64,000 nt of DNA from Pseudomonadota bacterium. GTDB taxonomy: Bacteria; Pseudomonadota; Gammaproteobacteria; Burkholderiales; Chitinibacteraceae. The stretch is from NCBI GenBank assembly GCA_026399755.1, contig JAPLQI010000069.1, positions 1 to 64,000 on the forward strand. The letters run 5' to 3'. How positions within the stretch are numbered: the first letter of the stretch is position 1; each line of letters starts with the position of its first letter. Positions 35,450 through 44,099 of the stretch are shown here, piece by piece. The position numbers were made by a program, and so were the translations under genes. The notes beneath the pieces were generated by a model that made no database searches, had not been told where the DNA came from, and saw nothing but the letters and a program-made list of their open reading frames with translations.

Positions 35450-36352
35450 CTACTCCACAGGAATCGGCCGCACTCGCGCTATCACCTGATTACCACAGCC
35501 TTTGTATTCAACTGATTGAAACGACAGCATCCTTGCCATGGAAATGCCCCGACCATGTGGATCAAATGCACGCTCGGGTGACATTTCTAAAAAGGGCTGC
35601 CATTCAAAGCCTTTACCTTCATCAGTAATGGTAAAAATAATGTCTGTTTCTTCCCGATAAAACGCCACTTTCACTTTGCGCTTTTCGTACTCAGGCAGGG
35701 TTAAGCGAGCCTCTACTTCATCTTGCCAGCAGCCATGCTGTAACAAACGCGTTTTCTCTGCATAGCTGATTGCTAAATTACCATGCTCTACTGCATTCAC
35801 CAGTAATTCTGACAAACCTAAGGCAACACGCTGCGGCTCTGGGCAGGCATTGGATAGCAGCAATGTAAGGTGACGTGCTTCTTCCAAAGTTTGGAAATGA
35901 AACTCACCCTTCATCAATAAATGATAGGAGCTTGCCTGTGCCGCAAGCTGTGCATCAAGCTGGCTTTTTTCCCGATGAAAATTAACCGCTGCAGCCACAA
36001 TCGCCAACAGCATATCGCGCTGAAATGGCTTAATCAGGTAATAGTAAGCACCCGCAGCAAGGCCTTCGCGCACATTTTCTGCCGCGCCCACGGCGGTTTG
36101 CATAATCACAGGCAAATGCTCAAATTCTGGCTGCTGGCGCAAACGGGCGAGTAAGGCCATCCCGTCCATACGCGGCATCATACGATCAAGTAGCACTGTG
36201 TCAAAAGCACGATCTTGCGACAAAATCTGCCAAGCTACTTCGCCGTCTTCAGCCACCACCACTTCATAGCCTGCATCGCTCAGATGCTCCGACAATATTT
36301 CCAGATTAAAGGGCTCATCATCAACGATAAGTACCCTAGCCCGATCTTGCAT
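35450..36352 (-). CDS. Receiver domain fused to an RsbW-like HATPase (partner-switch response regulator)
   Basis: 300 residues. Residues 5-125 are a CheY-like receiver: acidic pair in LIVDDEPFN, phospho-Asp in TVLLDRMMPRMDG, and Lys in YYLIKPFQRD. A short linker follows, and residues 150-300 form an ATP-binding domain of the anti-sigma/RsbW type with the N-box ELLVNAVEHGNLA and FTITDEGKGFEWQ (G1 box). Such fusions link phosphorelay input to partner-switching output. AAGGAG is upstream of the ATG. It follows an orphan ParA gene by 86 bases on the same strand. Confidence 0.9.
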   Translation of the reverse strand: MQDRARVLIVDDEPFNLEILSEHLSDAGYEVVVAEDGEVAWQILSQDRAFDTVLLDRMMPRMDGMALLARLRQQPEFEHLPVIMQTAVGAAENVREGLAAGAYYYLIKPFQRDMLLAIVAAAVNFHREKSQLDAQLAAQASSYHLLMKGEFHFQTLEEARHLTLLLSNACPEPQRVALGLSELLVNAVEHGNLAISYAEKTRLLQHGCWQDEVEARLTLPEYEKRKVKVAFYREETDIIFTITDEGKGFEWQPFLEMSPERAFDPHGRGISMARMLSFQSVEYKGCGNQVIARVRPIPVE

Positions 36353-36438
36353 GACGTCTCCTTAGCTTTTGGCGTATGAAGTCTTTGTATAATTCTAGTT
36401 ACTATTTAAGCGAAGAACGAATTACATTTTTTAAATAA

Positions 36439-37206
36439 CTAGTTCAATAAGGCATACAAAGCACTAAACTGCTGTGATAATTTGTGTGCAGGATCAAGAA
36501 TAAGCAAAGGAATCGCCAGCTCGTGGGATTCTCTCACCTTGACTGAGGCCCCCAGAAACACATCTAACACAGGCAAACCCTGCTCTTTTAATTCGCCCAC
36601 CATTCGCGCAGGTAAGCTGGCTCGCGCTTGATACTGATTCACTACAATCCCTTCCACCACTAAATCAGCATTGTGATCATGACGAATTTCAGCCACTCTA
36701 TCGATTAAGCCTAATAGGGCGTGCCGAGAAAATTCATCGCAATCAAAGGGAATTAAACAGCCTTGGGCAGAAATCAAAGCCGATAGCGTAAAGAAATTTA
36801 ATGCGGGCGGCGTATCAAGCCATATTTCATCAAAATCATCGGCTAATTCATGCAACGCTTCGCGTAATTTATAAATCTTATGCCGAGATTCTAATTTGGA
36901 TTCCAATTCAGCAATCAAAGGATGCGAAGGCATAATAGACAATCGCTCAAACGGGGTGCGATGTACAAAATCACGCGGGGCCTTGGCGTACATACTAAAA
37001 TTCAACACTTGATCAAAAAAATCAAATAAGTTGGGCTTAGCCAAATCTACGCCAGCACCTAATAGATAATGACTAGAATTAGCCTGTGGATCGAGATCAA
37101 CCACCAGCACACGTTGCCCTGCTTTAGCCGCAGCAGCCGCCAAGTTTACGGTAATGGTGGATTTACCCACGCCACCTTTTTGATTAAATACCACCCGAAT
37201 TTTCAT
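36439..37206 (-). CDS. ParA-family ATPase (orphan)
   Basis: 255 residues from MKIRVVFNQKGGVGKST. Deviant Walker A KGGVGKST, Walker A' block VDLDPQANSSH, Walker B DEIWLDTPPALN. No ParB gene lies next to it, so it is unlikely to be the chromosome partition gene. Orphan ParA-type ATPases position chemosensory arrays, pili or other complexes inside the cell. The in-frame start at 37236 adds ten residues; the ATG at 37206 gives the normal N-terminus. Next gene on the strand is the receiver-HATPase fusion. Confidence 0.88.
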   Translation of the reverse strand: MKIRVVFNQKGGVGKSTITVNLAAAAAKAGQRVLVVDLDPQANSSHYLLGAGVDLAKPNLFDFFDQVLNFSMYAKAPRDFVHRTPFERLSIMPSHPLIAELESKLESRHKIYKLREALHELADDFDEIWLDTPPALNFFTLSALISAQGCLIPFDCDEFSRHALLGLIDRVAEIRHDHNADLVVEGIVVNQYQARASLPARMVGELKEQGLPVLDVFLGASVKVRESHELAIPLLILDPAHKLSQQFSALYALLN

Positions 37207-37348
37207 CGCCACGTCTCTTGTCCATTCATCGTTCAATGAATGTTAGCAGCTCTGATTCAAATTGTATTGCGTTGCACAATTGCTGTGGCAATTATGCTAG
37301 AGAAAATAGATACACGCATTCAATCAATAGCGACTTTGCTCACTATTT

Positions 37349-38077
37349 TTATTCAATCGGCAGAGCCCTCCACTGCCCATCTAATAAACCTTCAATAGGC
37401 TGGTAGCGTACTTTGTAAGCCATTTTCCGGCACTGATCAATCCAATACCCCAAATAAACATAAGGGATTTTCATTTCTTGAGCGAGGCTAATTTGCCAAA
37501 GAATATTAAACACCCCAAAACTAGCCTTTGGCAGATCAGGATTATAAAAGGTATAAACCGATGAAATGCCATCATCAAGCTGATCAATCAAGCTGACCAT
37601 TTGCACTTCATTATTCAAACTAAATTCAGCTAAAAAACTGCTGACATTACTTTTTAAAATAAAATTTTGATATTGCTCGCGATTATCTTGATCCATGCCG
37701 CCACCTGCATGGCGCGCCATTTGATAACGCTGATAGAGCAAATAATGAGATTCTATGTATTCCAAACCCAAAACCCGCACCTGTAAGTCTGCATGCAGTT
37801 TTTGCGCACGGCGCTGGGCTCGATCGGGCTTAAATTCCGCCACCGGTAGCCGCACCGGTACGCAGGCTTTGCAATGATCGCACCAAGGCCGATACACAAA
37901 TAAACCACTACGTCGAAAACCATGCTGCACAAGCTGGCTATACGCATGGCTATCGATAAGCTCGGCAGGTACCGCCACTTGCGATCGAGCGACCTGCTTA
38001 TCCAGATAACTGCACTCATAGGTGGCCGTGGTATAAAACTGTAATTGAGTCGTGCGCGTACGCAATGAATCATTCAT
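37349..38077 (-). CDS. bpt: Aspartate/glutamate leucyltransferase (Bpt)
   Basis: 242 residues with the ATE-type N-terminal Cys cluster (ATYECSYLD, then RPWCDHCKACVPVR) and the C-terminal catalytic block YLGYWIDQCRKMAYKVRYQPIE. Bacterial Bpt adds leucine to proteins with N-terminal Asp or Glu, marking them for ClpAP through the N-degron route. The family is 230-250 residues, so length is normal. A dispersed repeat separates it from aat, another enzyme of the same route. Confidence 0.92.
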   Translation of the reverse strand: MNDSLRTRTTQLQFYTTATYECSYLDKQVARSQVAVPAELIDSHAYSQLVQHGFRRSGLFVYRPWCDHCKACVPVRLPVAEFKPDRAQRRAQKLHADLQVRVLGLEYIESHYLLYQRYQMARHAGGGMDQDNREQYQNFILKSNVSSFLAEFSLNNEVQMVSLIDQLDDGISSVYTFYNPDLPKASFGVFNILWQISLAQEMKIPYVYLGYWIDQCRKMAYKVRYQPIEGLLDGQWRALPIE

Positions 38078-38109
38078 CCGTTTCCCCTAATAATCATCCC
38101 ACGACGCCA

Positions 38110-38228
38110 CAAAACCCAGACCTTACATCACAAAGGAGAGCGCGGAGATCCACGAAGAAAAGCAAAGATATTTTATCCGTGAAACGCCTTGTTCTCTGGG
38201 GCCTTCGTGCTTCAAGATTTGGATTTTA
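38110..38228. repeat. CTCCGTG dispersed repeat, both arms, overlapping the end of aat
   Basis: Left arm AAAACCCAGACC...GGAGAGCGCGGAGATCCACG and right arm ATCCGTGAAACGCCTTGTTC...GTGCTTCAAGATTTGGATTT are inverted and match the 56167-56294 copy with some drift. The last 17 bases run into aat and encode its final residues and stop codon. Confidence 0.8.
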
Positions 38229-38943
38229 TGCTGGGGTGTGCTTGCCACTGCGATGTACTCGCTTGATAAGCCCATGGCCCTGCAAGGTGCGTTTCTTGAA
38301 TCAGCGGCGTTAGCCCTTGCATAAATTCATCTCGCAAAATTTCACGCGCACCAAACCGAGCCAAATGATCGGTGCGCATCTGACAATCGATTAATCCAAA
38401 GCCCTGCTGCTGTAAATATCGCACCAAATGCACAAAAGCTATTTTTGACGCATCAGCTTTTCTGGCAAACATAGATTCACCGTAGAACATTTTGCCCATT
38501 GCGATGCCATATAATCCGCCGGCCAGCTCGCCATCAATCCAGCATTCCGCCGAATGCGCCCAGCCAGCGCGATGCAAAGCGCCATAGCTGGCCCGGATCG
38601 CATCGCTGATCCATGCCGCTGGCTCCCCATCACGCGGCGCAGCACAGCCCTGCATAACCTCGTCAAAAGCCGTATCAAAACGAACTTCATAGGCGCGATT
38701 ACGCAGCACTTTATCCAGTGATTTGGGGATATGCAGCTCATCAGGAAAAAGTACCATCCGTGGGTTCGGGCTCCACCATAGGATGGGCTCACCCGGCATA
38801 AACCAAGGAAAAATACCGGAGGCGTAAGCAGCCAGCACGCGCCGAGGTGATAAATCACCTCCGGCAGCCAGCAAACCATTGGGTTCTTGCAAGGCAAGCC
38901 TAAGCTCAGGAAATTGCAAGCTGTCATCAAGCCATGGAATCAC
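38212..38943 (-). CDS. aat: Leucyl/phenylalanyl-tRNA-protein transferase
   Basis: 243 residues with the family fingerprints FPWFMPGEPILWWSPNPRMVL near residue 45, ECWIDGELAGGLYGIAMG near 130 and DCQMRTDHLARFGA near 190. It adds Leu or Phe from charged tRNA to proteins with N-terminal Lys or Arg for ClpAP degradation. Start is GTG, only three bases past the fur stop, so translation probably follows fur. The C-terminal tail IKSKS and the TGA come from the dispersed repeat at 38110-38228. Confidence 0.95.
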   Translation of the reverse strand: MIPWLDDSLQFPELRLALQEPNGLLAAGGDLSPRRVLAAYASGIFPWFMPGEPILWWSPNPRMVLFPDELHIPKSLDKVLRNRAYEVRFDTAFDEVMQGCAAPRDGEPAAWISDAIRASYGALHRAGWAHSAECWIDGELAGGLYGIAMGKMFYGESMFARKADASKIAFVHLVRYLQQQGFGLIDCQMRTDHLARFGAREILRDEFMQGLTPLIQETHLAGPWAYQASTSQWQAHPSIKSKS

Positions 38944-38946
38944 AAA

Positions 38947-39363
38947 TTATGCAGCCTTACATTTTGCACAAATACCATACAAATACATTTCGTGATCCTG
39001 AATATCAAAATTATGTTCTTTTGCAATCGCATCCTGACGCTTTTCAATTTCTGCATCATAAAACTCTTCAACCTGGCCACATTTCACACATACCAAGTGA
39101 TCATGATGACCGCCCGCACTCAATTCAAATACTGATTTACCTGTTTCAAAATGATGGCGAACCAAAATCCCCGCCTGCTCAAATTGGGTCAGTACACGAT
39201 AAACCGTGGCCAAACCAATATCTAAGTTGTCAGCAAGCAACAGGCGGTAGACATCTTCCGCTGTCATATGGCGCTGATCACCTGTCTCAAATAAGTTCAA
39301 AATCTTCAGGCGTGGCCCTGTCGCTTTCAGACCCATTTCTTTTAATTCGTTTGCTTTACTCAT
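38947..39363 (-). CDS. fur: Ferric uptake regulator
   Basis: 138 residues. N-terminal winged helix ([15 protein letters not shown], then [19 protein letters not shown]), then metal sites [25 protein letters not shown] (the structural zinc Cys pair) and a second CxxC, ICAKCKA, at the end. With Fe2+ it represses iron-uptake genes. Divergent from bamE across 106 bases, an order common in betaproteobacteria. aat follows three bases behind. Confidence 0.97.
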   Translation of the reverse strand: MSKANELKEMGLKATGPRLKILNLFETGDQRHMTAEDVYRLLLADNLDIGLATVYRVLTQFEQAGILVRHHFETGKSVFELSAGGHHDHLVCVKCGQVEEFYDAEIEKRQDAIAKEHNFDIQDHEMYLYGICAKCKAA

Positions 39364-39469
39364 GTCTTATCTCCCTGATTTAGGCTATGTGCTTCGGCAA
39401 GCGGCCAGATCAGGTTATGATATAGCGTTTAAGTTGGTCACTCCAACCCGCTCTGGAAGAATATCGCCC

Positions 39470-39874
39470 ATGATGAAGGCAAAAGTACTTATTTTATTGC
39501 TCCCTATCGCGCTGATGACCTCAGCGTGCAGTGTTGCTAATTTTCTTACACCCTACAAACTCGACATCCCGCAAGGAAACGAGATTACAGCCGATCAGGT
39601 GGCTAAGCTCAAAACAGGCATGACGCGATCGCAAGTTCGCTTTCTCCTAGGTACGCCGCTGCTGAATGATCCCTTTCATGCCAATCGCTGGGATTACCTC
39701 TATAGCGATGCACGTGCAGGCCAGCTCAAAGAAAAAAAGAGTTTCTTCCTTATTTTTGAAGGAGATACCCTGCTTAGCTTTGGTGGTGAAACACTACCTG
39801 CCCCAGTTAAATTCAAAAACACCGACGCGTCTGCTCCCCAAGCAATCGCCGCCTCTGCCGTCAGCAAGGAATAA
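39470..39874 (+). CDS. bamE: Outer-membrane assembly lipoprotein BamE
   Basis: 134 residues from [20 protein letters not shown]. Lipobox MTSAC gives a lipoprotein anchored by Cys20. The SmpA/OmlA domain has the conserved [21 protein letters not shown] and WDYLYSDA. BamE stabilises BamD binding to BamA in the outer-membrane assembly machine. The frame is open to 39362, but that would overlap the fur start codon and gives no signal peptide. Confidence 0.93.
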   Translation: MMKAKVLILLLPIALMTSACSVANFLTPYKLDIPQGNEITADQVAKLKTGMTRSQVRFLLGTPLLNDPFHANRWDYLYSDARAGQLKEKKSFFLIFEGDTLLSFGGETLPAPVKFKNTDASAPQAIAASAVSKE

Positions 39875-39879
39875 TCAAA

Positions 39880-40680
39880 ATGATGATTAAAATCGCCATT
39901 GCTGGCAGCAGTGGACGCATGGGGCAGATGCTAATTGAAGCCGTGCTTGCACAGGTCGATTGCCAACTTTTTGCCGCGCTAGATCGCGAAAATAGCCCTG
40001 CAATTGGCAAAGATGCCGCGGCTTTTCTTGGTAAAAGTTGCGGCATCAAAATTAGCAGCGAGCTTGAAAATCTTGCTGGAGCCGATGTTTTAATCGACTT
40101 CACCCGCCCAGAAGGCACGCTACAACACCTTGCAGCCTGCCAACAACATGGCGTAAATATAATTATTGGCACCACCGGCTTTGAAGAAGCAGGCAAAGAG
40201 GCCATTCAAGCCGCCGCCCAGCAAATTGCCATCGTGCATGCCTACAATATGAGTGCGGGCGTCAATTTGCTGGTTAAGCTCTTAGAAGTCGCCGCTAAAA
40301 CTCTGAATACCGGTTACGACATCGAGATTTTAGAAATGCACCATCGTATGAAAGTCGACGCGCCTTCTGGCACGGCCTTAATGCTGGGTGATGCAGTGGC
40401 AGGTGCTTTAGGCCGCAGCCTTGATGAATGTGCAGTCTATGATAGACATGGCATTACCGGCGAGCGTGATCCTTCTAGCATTGGCTTTGCCACGCTTCGG
40501 GGTGGTGATGTGATTGGTGACCACACGGTGATTTTTGCGGGGATGGGCGAGCGAATCGAAATTTCGCATAAGGCATCCAACCGTACGATTTACGCCCAAG
40601 GCTCCATCCGTGCGGCACGTTTCTTAAATGGCCAGAAAACAGGGCTATTTAATATGCAAGATGTGCTTGGGCTGACTTAA
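39880..40680 (+). CDS. dapB: 4-hydroxy-tetrahydrodipicolinate reductase
   Basis: 266 residues. NAD(P)-binding [13 protein letters not shown] at the N-terminus; GTTGFEEAG at the cofactor hinge; catalytic [15 protein letters not shown] near residue 157 with the conserved His-His and Lys. It makes tetrahydrodipicolinate for lysine and peptidoglycan. AAGGA lies nine bases upstream of the ATG; only five bases separate it from the bamE stop. Confidence 0.97.
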   Translation: MMIKIAIAGSSGRMGQMLIEAVLAQVDCQLFAALDRENSPAIGKDAAAFLGKSCGIKISSELENLAGADVLIDFTRPEGTLQHLAACQQHGVNIIIGTTGFEEAGKEAIQAAAQQIAIVHAYNMSAGVNLLVKLLEVAAKTLNTGYDIEILEMHHRMKVDAPSGTALMLGDAVAGALGRSLDECAVYDRHGITGERDPSSIGFATLRGGDVIGDHTVIFAGMGERIEISHKASNRTIYAQGSIRAARFLNGQKTGLFNMQDVLGLT

Positions 40681-40694
40681 ACCGAGGGCTTGCA

Positions 40695-41570
40695 ATGCGC
40701 TGGCAAAATTTACGACGTAGCGATAATGTCGAAGATCATCGAGATGATGATGCCAGTAGCCCCCGCTCGGGTGGCTTGCCTATCGGCCAACTAGGGGTTG
40801 GTGGCGTCGTGATTGTCGGCGTCATCTCCTTGTTGCTTGGCCAAAATCCACTGCAAATATTGGGACTCATCGCTGATCACAGCGCGACTCCACCCCGTAC
40901 CCAGCAAACATCCGTCAAACGCGAGCATGTAAAAGATCCTGCTAGCGAGTTTTCCCGCGTCATATTAGCTTCAACAGAAGAAGTCTGGAGCAAAGCCTAC
41001 CCCGCTGCATTTGGTGCAGCGTATACCCCACCTAAGCTATATTTATTCAGGGGGCAGGTGAAATCTGCTTGCGGTAGCGCGTCTTCTGCAATGGGGCCGT
41101 TTTATTGCTCTGCAGATCAAAAAGTCTATATCGACCTCAGCTTTTATGATGAGCTAGCCAAGCGCTTTGGCGCGCCGGGTGACTTTGCCAATGCTTATGT
41201 ACTTGCCCATGAAATTGGACACCATGTTCAAAATTTATCTGGCATCTCAGGCAAAGTGCACCAAAAACAGCAGCAAGTTTCCAAAAAAAAAGGTAATGCC
41301 CTATCGGTAAAACTCGAGCTACAAGCTGATTGCTTGGCTGGGGTATGGGGCTTCTACGCCGCTCAGCAAAAAATACTCGAGCCAGGTGATATTGAAGCAG
41401 GCTTAGCTGCAGCCAATGCCATCGGCGACGACACCCTACAACGTGGGGCAGGCCAAGCCATTACGCCAGATGCATTCACCCACGGCAGCTCAGCACAACG
41501 GATGCACTGGTTTAAACAAGGTTTGGAAAGTGGCGCGGTCAGTAGCTGCAATACGTTTGCAAGTAAATAG
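40695..41570 (+). CDS. ypfJ: YpfJ/KPN_02809-family neutral zinc metallopeptidase
   Basis: 291 residues. One N-terminal helix (residues 33-49, GVGGVVIVGVISLLLG), then a periplasmic zinc-protease domain with AHEIGHHVQNL near residue 175 (HExxH) and ELQADCLAGVWGFYA further on. The family is widespread with no settled function. GAGGG lies eight bases before the ATG, which itself is 14 bases past dapB, so bamE-dapB-ypfJ may be one transcript. Confidence 0.88.
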   Translation: MRWQNLRRSDNVEDHRDDDASSPRSGGLPIGQLGVGGVVIVGVISLLLGQNPLQILGLIADHSATPPRTQQTSVKREHVKDPASEFSRVILASTEEVWSKAYPAAFGAAYTPPKLYLFRGQVKSACGSASSAMGPFYCSADQKVYIDLSFYDELAKRFGAPGDFANAYVLAHEIGHHVQNLSGISGKVHQKQQQVSKKKGNALSVKLELQADCLAGVWGFYAAQQKILEPGDIEAGLAAANAIGDDTLQRGAGQAITPDAFTHGSSAQRMHWFKQGLESGAVSSCNTFASK

Positions 41571-41787
41571 CGAATGGTTTGGCGATGATGTGCAGATTGA
41601 AATGCTATGAACGAGTGGAATATTTAGATAGGCAATAGCGCCATCTGACGCTAAAAAACTTAAAATCAGATCGCTATTTCATCAACGCTCATGCCGCTTC
41701 ATCAATAAATCACACTGAAAGTCCTGCCAGTATATTTAGTGGCACTGAACTTTATGACACCGAACGGCTGCATGCTGGGGGATTTTT

Positions 41788-41871
41788 ATGGATAGCAGAA
41801 ACGACAACGGAGCGCGAATGCGCTCCGTTGCTTCTTGCGGTAAAACAGATGAAATGCCAACTGCAGGTTAA
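41788..41871 (+). CDS. Small ORF of 27 residues, uncertain
   Basis: ATG preceded by GGGGGA at five bases; the product begins MDSRNDNGARMRSV and contains no membrane helix. A perfect 11-base hairpin lies inside the coding stretch. Its TAA overlaps the ATG of the next small ORF (TAATG), an arrangement typical of coupled translation. No family recognised. It may equally be chance. Confidence 0.2.
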   Translation: MDSRNDNGARMRSVASCGKTDEMPTAG

Positions 41872-41984
41872 TGTTTATAAAAACAGCTTTTACTTCAACA
41901 GCAGCTACAGGAAAAACACGTACAAAAAATACTACGGTACGGCCACATCTACAGCTACAACAACCTAACAGTACTCACTTCTAA
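41871..41984 (+). CDS. Small ORF of 37 residues, uncertain
   Basis: Starts at the ATG inside TAATG; the product is Thr-rich and Gln-rich (FIKTAFTSTAATGKTRTK at the start). No recognised family, no own ribosome site beyond AGG. Reported only because of the coupling geometry with the ORF before it. Confidence 0.15.
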   Translation: MFIKTAFTSTAATGKTRTKNTTVRPHLQLQQPNSTHF

Positions 41985-42063
41985 AACACTTACATCTAAT
42001 ACACGCAAAGAGCATTTACTACGACACCTGACGGCTTTCATGTGATGGCTTGGTTCTGTGCCT

Positions 42064-42162
42064 TCACTGCACTACAGGCATCCAGCAAAACGACACATTA
42101 GCCGCGTCGCAACGGGGGGTCGACTTCACCTCCGAAAACAGCACTTCTTGGAAACTATTCAT
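42064..42162 (-). CDS. Small ORF of 32 residues after the BaiN-type gene, uncertain
   Basis: AAGGAG lies five bases before the ATG, the best ribosome site in this gap. The product starts MNSFQEVLFSEVKSTPRC and has two Cys. It lies 40 bases past the stop of the BaiN-type gene on the same strand and could be its last cistron. No family recognised. Confidence 0.25.
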   Translation of the reverse strand: MNSFQEVLFSEVKSTPRCDAANVSFCWMPVVQ

Positions 42163-42202
42163 TCGATCTCCTTTTGCTGTTGCTGGAGATTTAGTTATAC
42201 AC

Positions 42203-43372
42203 CTAGGAATTTAATCCTGCAACATAACCAGACGACCAAGCCCACTGAAAGTTGTATCCGCCCAGCCAGCCGGTCACATCTACCACTTCACCAATAAAAA
42301 ATAAGCCCGCAATATGGCGTGTTTCCATGGTTTTAGAAGAAAGTGCCTGTGTATCCACCCCACCGCGTGTCACCTCAGCTTTTTTATATCCCACGGTGCC
42401 AGACGGCATAATCCGCCAGTGATGCAAGCTTTCTTCAATAGCCGCCAGTTCTTTAGCCGAGTATTGCTTAAGCGGTTTAATCTCACCCCATTGCGTGAGC
42501 CACGCCTGTACCAAACGCTTGGGCAGCAGCTCAGAAAGAATGCTGCTGATTAATGCATCCCGATTAGCCGCTGCCCAAATCGTTTCGAAATCTACATCGG
42601 GTAATAAATCGATATCCAGCGTATCGCCTGCGCGCCAGTAACTTGATATTTGCAAAATAGCCGGGCCAGATAAGCCTTTGTGCGTGAGCAAAATGGCTTC
42701 TCTAAACTCGGTGTCACCACAACGCACGATGGTGTCTTCAATCGCCACGCCAGCTAGATCAGCCCATAAATCTTCTGGAGGAAAGGTCAGCGGCACCAAT
42801 GCTGCGGCAAGCGGGACAATAGGAAGATCAAATTGCTTGGCAATATCAAAGCCCAAACCCGTTGCCCCAATGGGTGGAATCGATAAGCCACCACAGGCAA
42901 CAACCAGCGAGCTGCACTGCCAGGTTTCCTTGCTACTCACCACTTCAAAACCCGTTGCGGTTTTTTGGATAGACACGATGCTCGTGTCCATGCGCCAAAT
43001 GACCTCACCTTTATCGACTTCTGCCTTGAGCATATCGATAATCGCTTGTGAGCCTTGATCGCAGAACAACTGACCCAACGTTTTCTCGTGATAGCCCAGA
43101 CCATAGGACTCAACCATTTTGATAAAATCAAATTGGCTGTATTGCTTAAGCGCAGATTTAACAAAATGTGGGTTTTCGGATTGAAAGCAGCTAGGCAAGG
43201 TGTTGAGGTTAGTAAAATTGCAACGCCCGCCGCCTGAGATACGAATCTTCTCCGCCAGCTTGGTAGCATGATCGATCAGCACAACTTTGCGCCCTCTTTG
43301 GCCCGCCGTTGCAGCGCACATCATTCCAGCCGCACCGGCCCCAATTACGATCACATCTACTACATTTTGCAT
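42203..43372 (-). CDS. BaiN/RdsA-family (YhiN, HI0933-like) NAD(P)/FAD-dependent oxidoreductase
   Basis: 389 residues from MQNVVDVIVIGAGAAGMM. FAD site VIVIGAGAAGMMCAATAG at the N-terminus, the family hallmark ISGGGRCNFTN near residue 45, and GEVVDVTGWLGGYNFQWAW near the C-terminus. GGGGAG lies four bases before this ATG; the frame is open to 43561, but the longer form would cover the divergent DUF924 start. The family includes BaiN, a flavoprotein reductase of bile-acid intermediates, but most members have no known substrate. Confidence 0.88.
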   Translation of the reverse strand: MQNVVDVIVIGAGAAGMMCAATAGQRGRKVVLIDHATKLAEKIRISGGGRCNFTNLNTLPSCFQSENPHFVKSALKQYSQFDFIKMVESYGLGYHEKTLGQLFCDQGSQAIIDMLKAEVDKGEVIWRMDTSIVSIQKTATGFEVVSSKETWQCSSLVVACGGLSIPPIGATGLGFDIAKQFDLPIVPLAAALVPLTFPPEDLWADLAGVAIEDTIVRCGDTEFREAILLTHKGLSGPAILQISSYWRAGDTLDIDLLPDVDFETIWAAANRDALISSILSELLPKRLVQAWLTQWGEIKPLKQYSAKELAAIEESLHHWRIMPSGTVGYKKAEVTRGGVDTQALSSKTMETRHIAGLFFIGEVVDVTGWLGGYNFQWAWSSGYVAGLNS

Positions 43373-43444
43373 ATTACTCCCCATACTAAGCTGGGCTAAA
43401 ACGGGGTATTGTAACTCACTATCTAAACGACTAAAGGTGCTGTC

Positions 43445-44002
43445 ATGAATCCAGAAGATGTCCTCTCTTTTTGGTTTGGAGAACAACTTGAAACGCGTAT
43501 GGAATGGTTTCGTAAAGACGCCGCATTTGATGCGCAAATTAAAGCTCAATTTCTCCCCCATATTTTGTCTGCCGCAGAGGGATCACTCAATCACTGGCTA
43601 GAAAGCCCTCGCCATTGCTTGGCCTATATCATTGTATTGGATCAATTTCCGCGTAATATTTTTAGAAATGACGCCAAAACATTTGCCTATGATGCGCTGG
43701 CTTTACAAGCTGCAAAAATGGCGGTTAAACAAGAGTTTAATCAGCAGTTGCAGCCCATTGAGCAATTATTTATGTATTTGCCCTTTGAGCATTCCGAAAA
43801 TCTAGCCGATCAAGCTCAGACGCTGGTACTCATGCAAGACTGGCAAAGCGATCCTCAATTACAAGGTTTTTACGATTACGCAATCAAGCACCATGCGGTG
43901 ATTCAGCGCTTCGGGCGTTTTCCACATCGTAATAAAGTGCTAGGCAGAGATTCCAGCGCAGAAGAGTTAGCCTATTTAGCCTTGCCCGGCTCGGGTTTTT
44001 AA
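43445..44002 (+). CDS. DUF924 family protein
   Basis: 185 residues. Family blocks VLSFWFGE at the N-terminus, RKDAAFDAQI, the central LAYIIVLDQFPRNIFRN and PFEHSENLADQ, and the end RFPHRNKVLGR. It is an all-helical, TPR-like cytosolic protein; homologues are found through bacteria, fungi and plants with no known activity. AAAGGTG precedes the ATG. Divergent from the BaiN-type gene across 72 bases. Confidence 0.88.
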   Translation: MNPEDVLSFWFGEQLETRMEWFRKDAAFDAQIKAQFLPHILSAAEGSLNHWLESPRHCLAYIIVLDQFPRNIFRNDAKTFAYDALALQAAKMAVKQEFNQQLQPIEQLFMYLPFEHSENLADQAQTLVLMQDWQSDPQLQGFYDYAIKHHAVIQRFGRFPHRNKVLGRDSSAEELAYLALPGSGF

Positions 44003-44099
44003 TTAGCTAGATGTGGCATTTTTACACGCCGTGAATTCAAGCAATCAAACCACACACAAGATAAAATCAATGCTCATAGAATCAACCGGAATGCCCACA

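Larger units (their letters stand above)
41571..42202. other. Gene-poor 632-base gap with small candidate ORFs and a hairpin
   Basis: No long ORF covers this gap. It holds a perfect 11-base inverted repeat (CAACGGAGCGC-GAAT-GCGCTCCGTTG, 41805-41830), two tiny plus-strand ORFs that overlap as TAATG (41788-41871 and 41871-41984), and a minus-strand ORF at 42064-42162 with a good ribosome site. Base composition between 41870 and 41990 is skewed to A, C and T with repeated CTAC/ACAG motifs. I see no tRNA and no match to the dispersed repeats found elsewhere. Confidence 0.6.

Noticed and set aside
38065-38313. Plus-strand ORF across the repeat between bpt and aat
   Set aside because: Built from the CTCCGTG repeat and the antisense of aat; no protein family.
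43373-43561. Longer start for the BaiN-type flavoprotein
   Set aside because: Would overlap the divergent DUF924 start and adds residues before the FAD motif that the family lacks.
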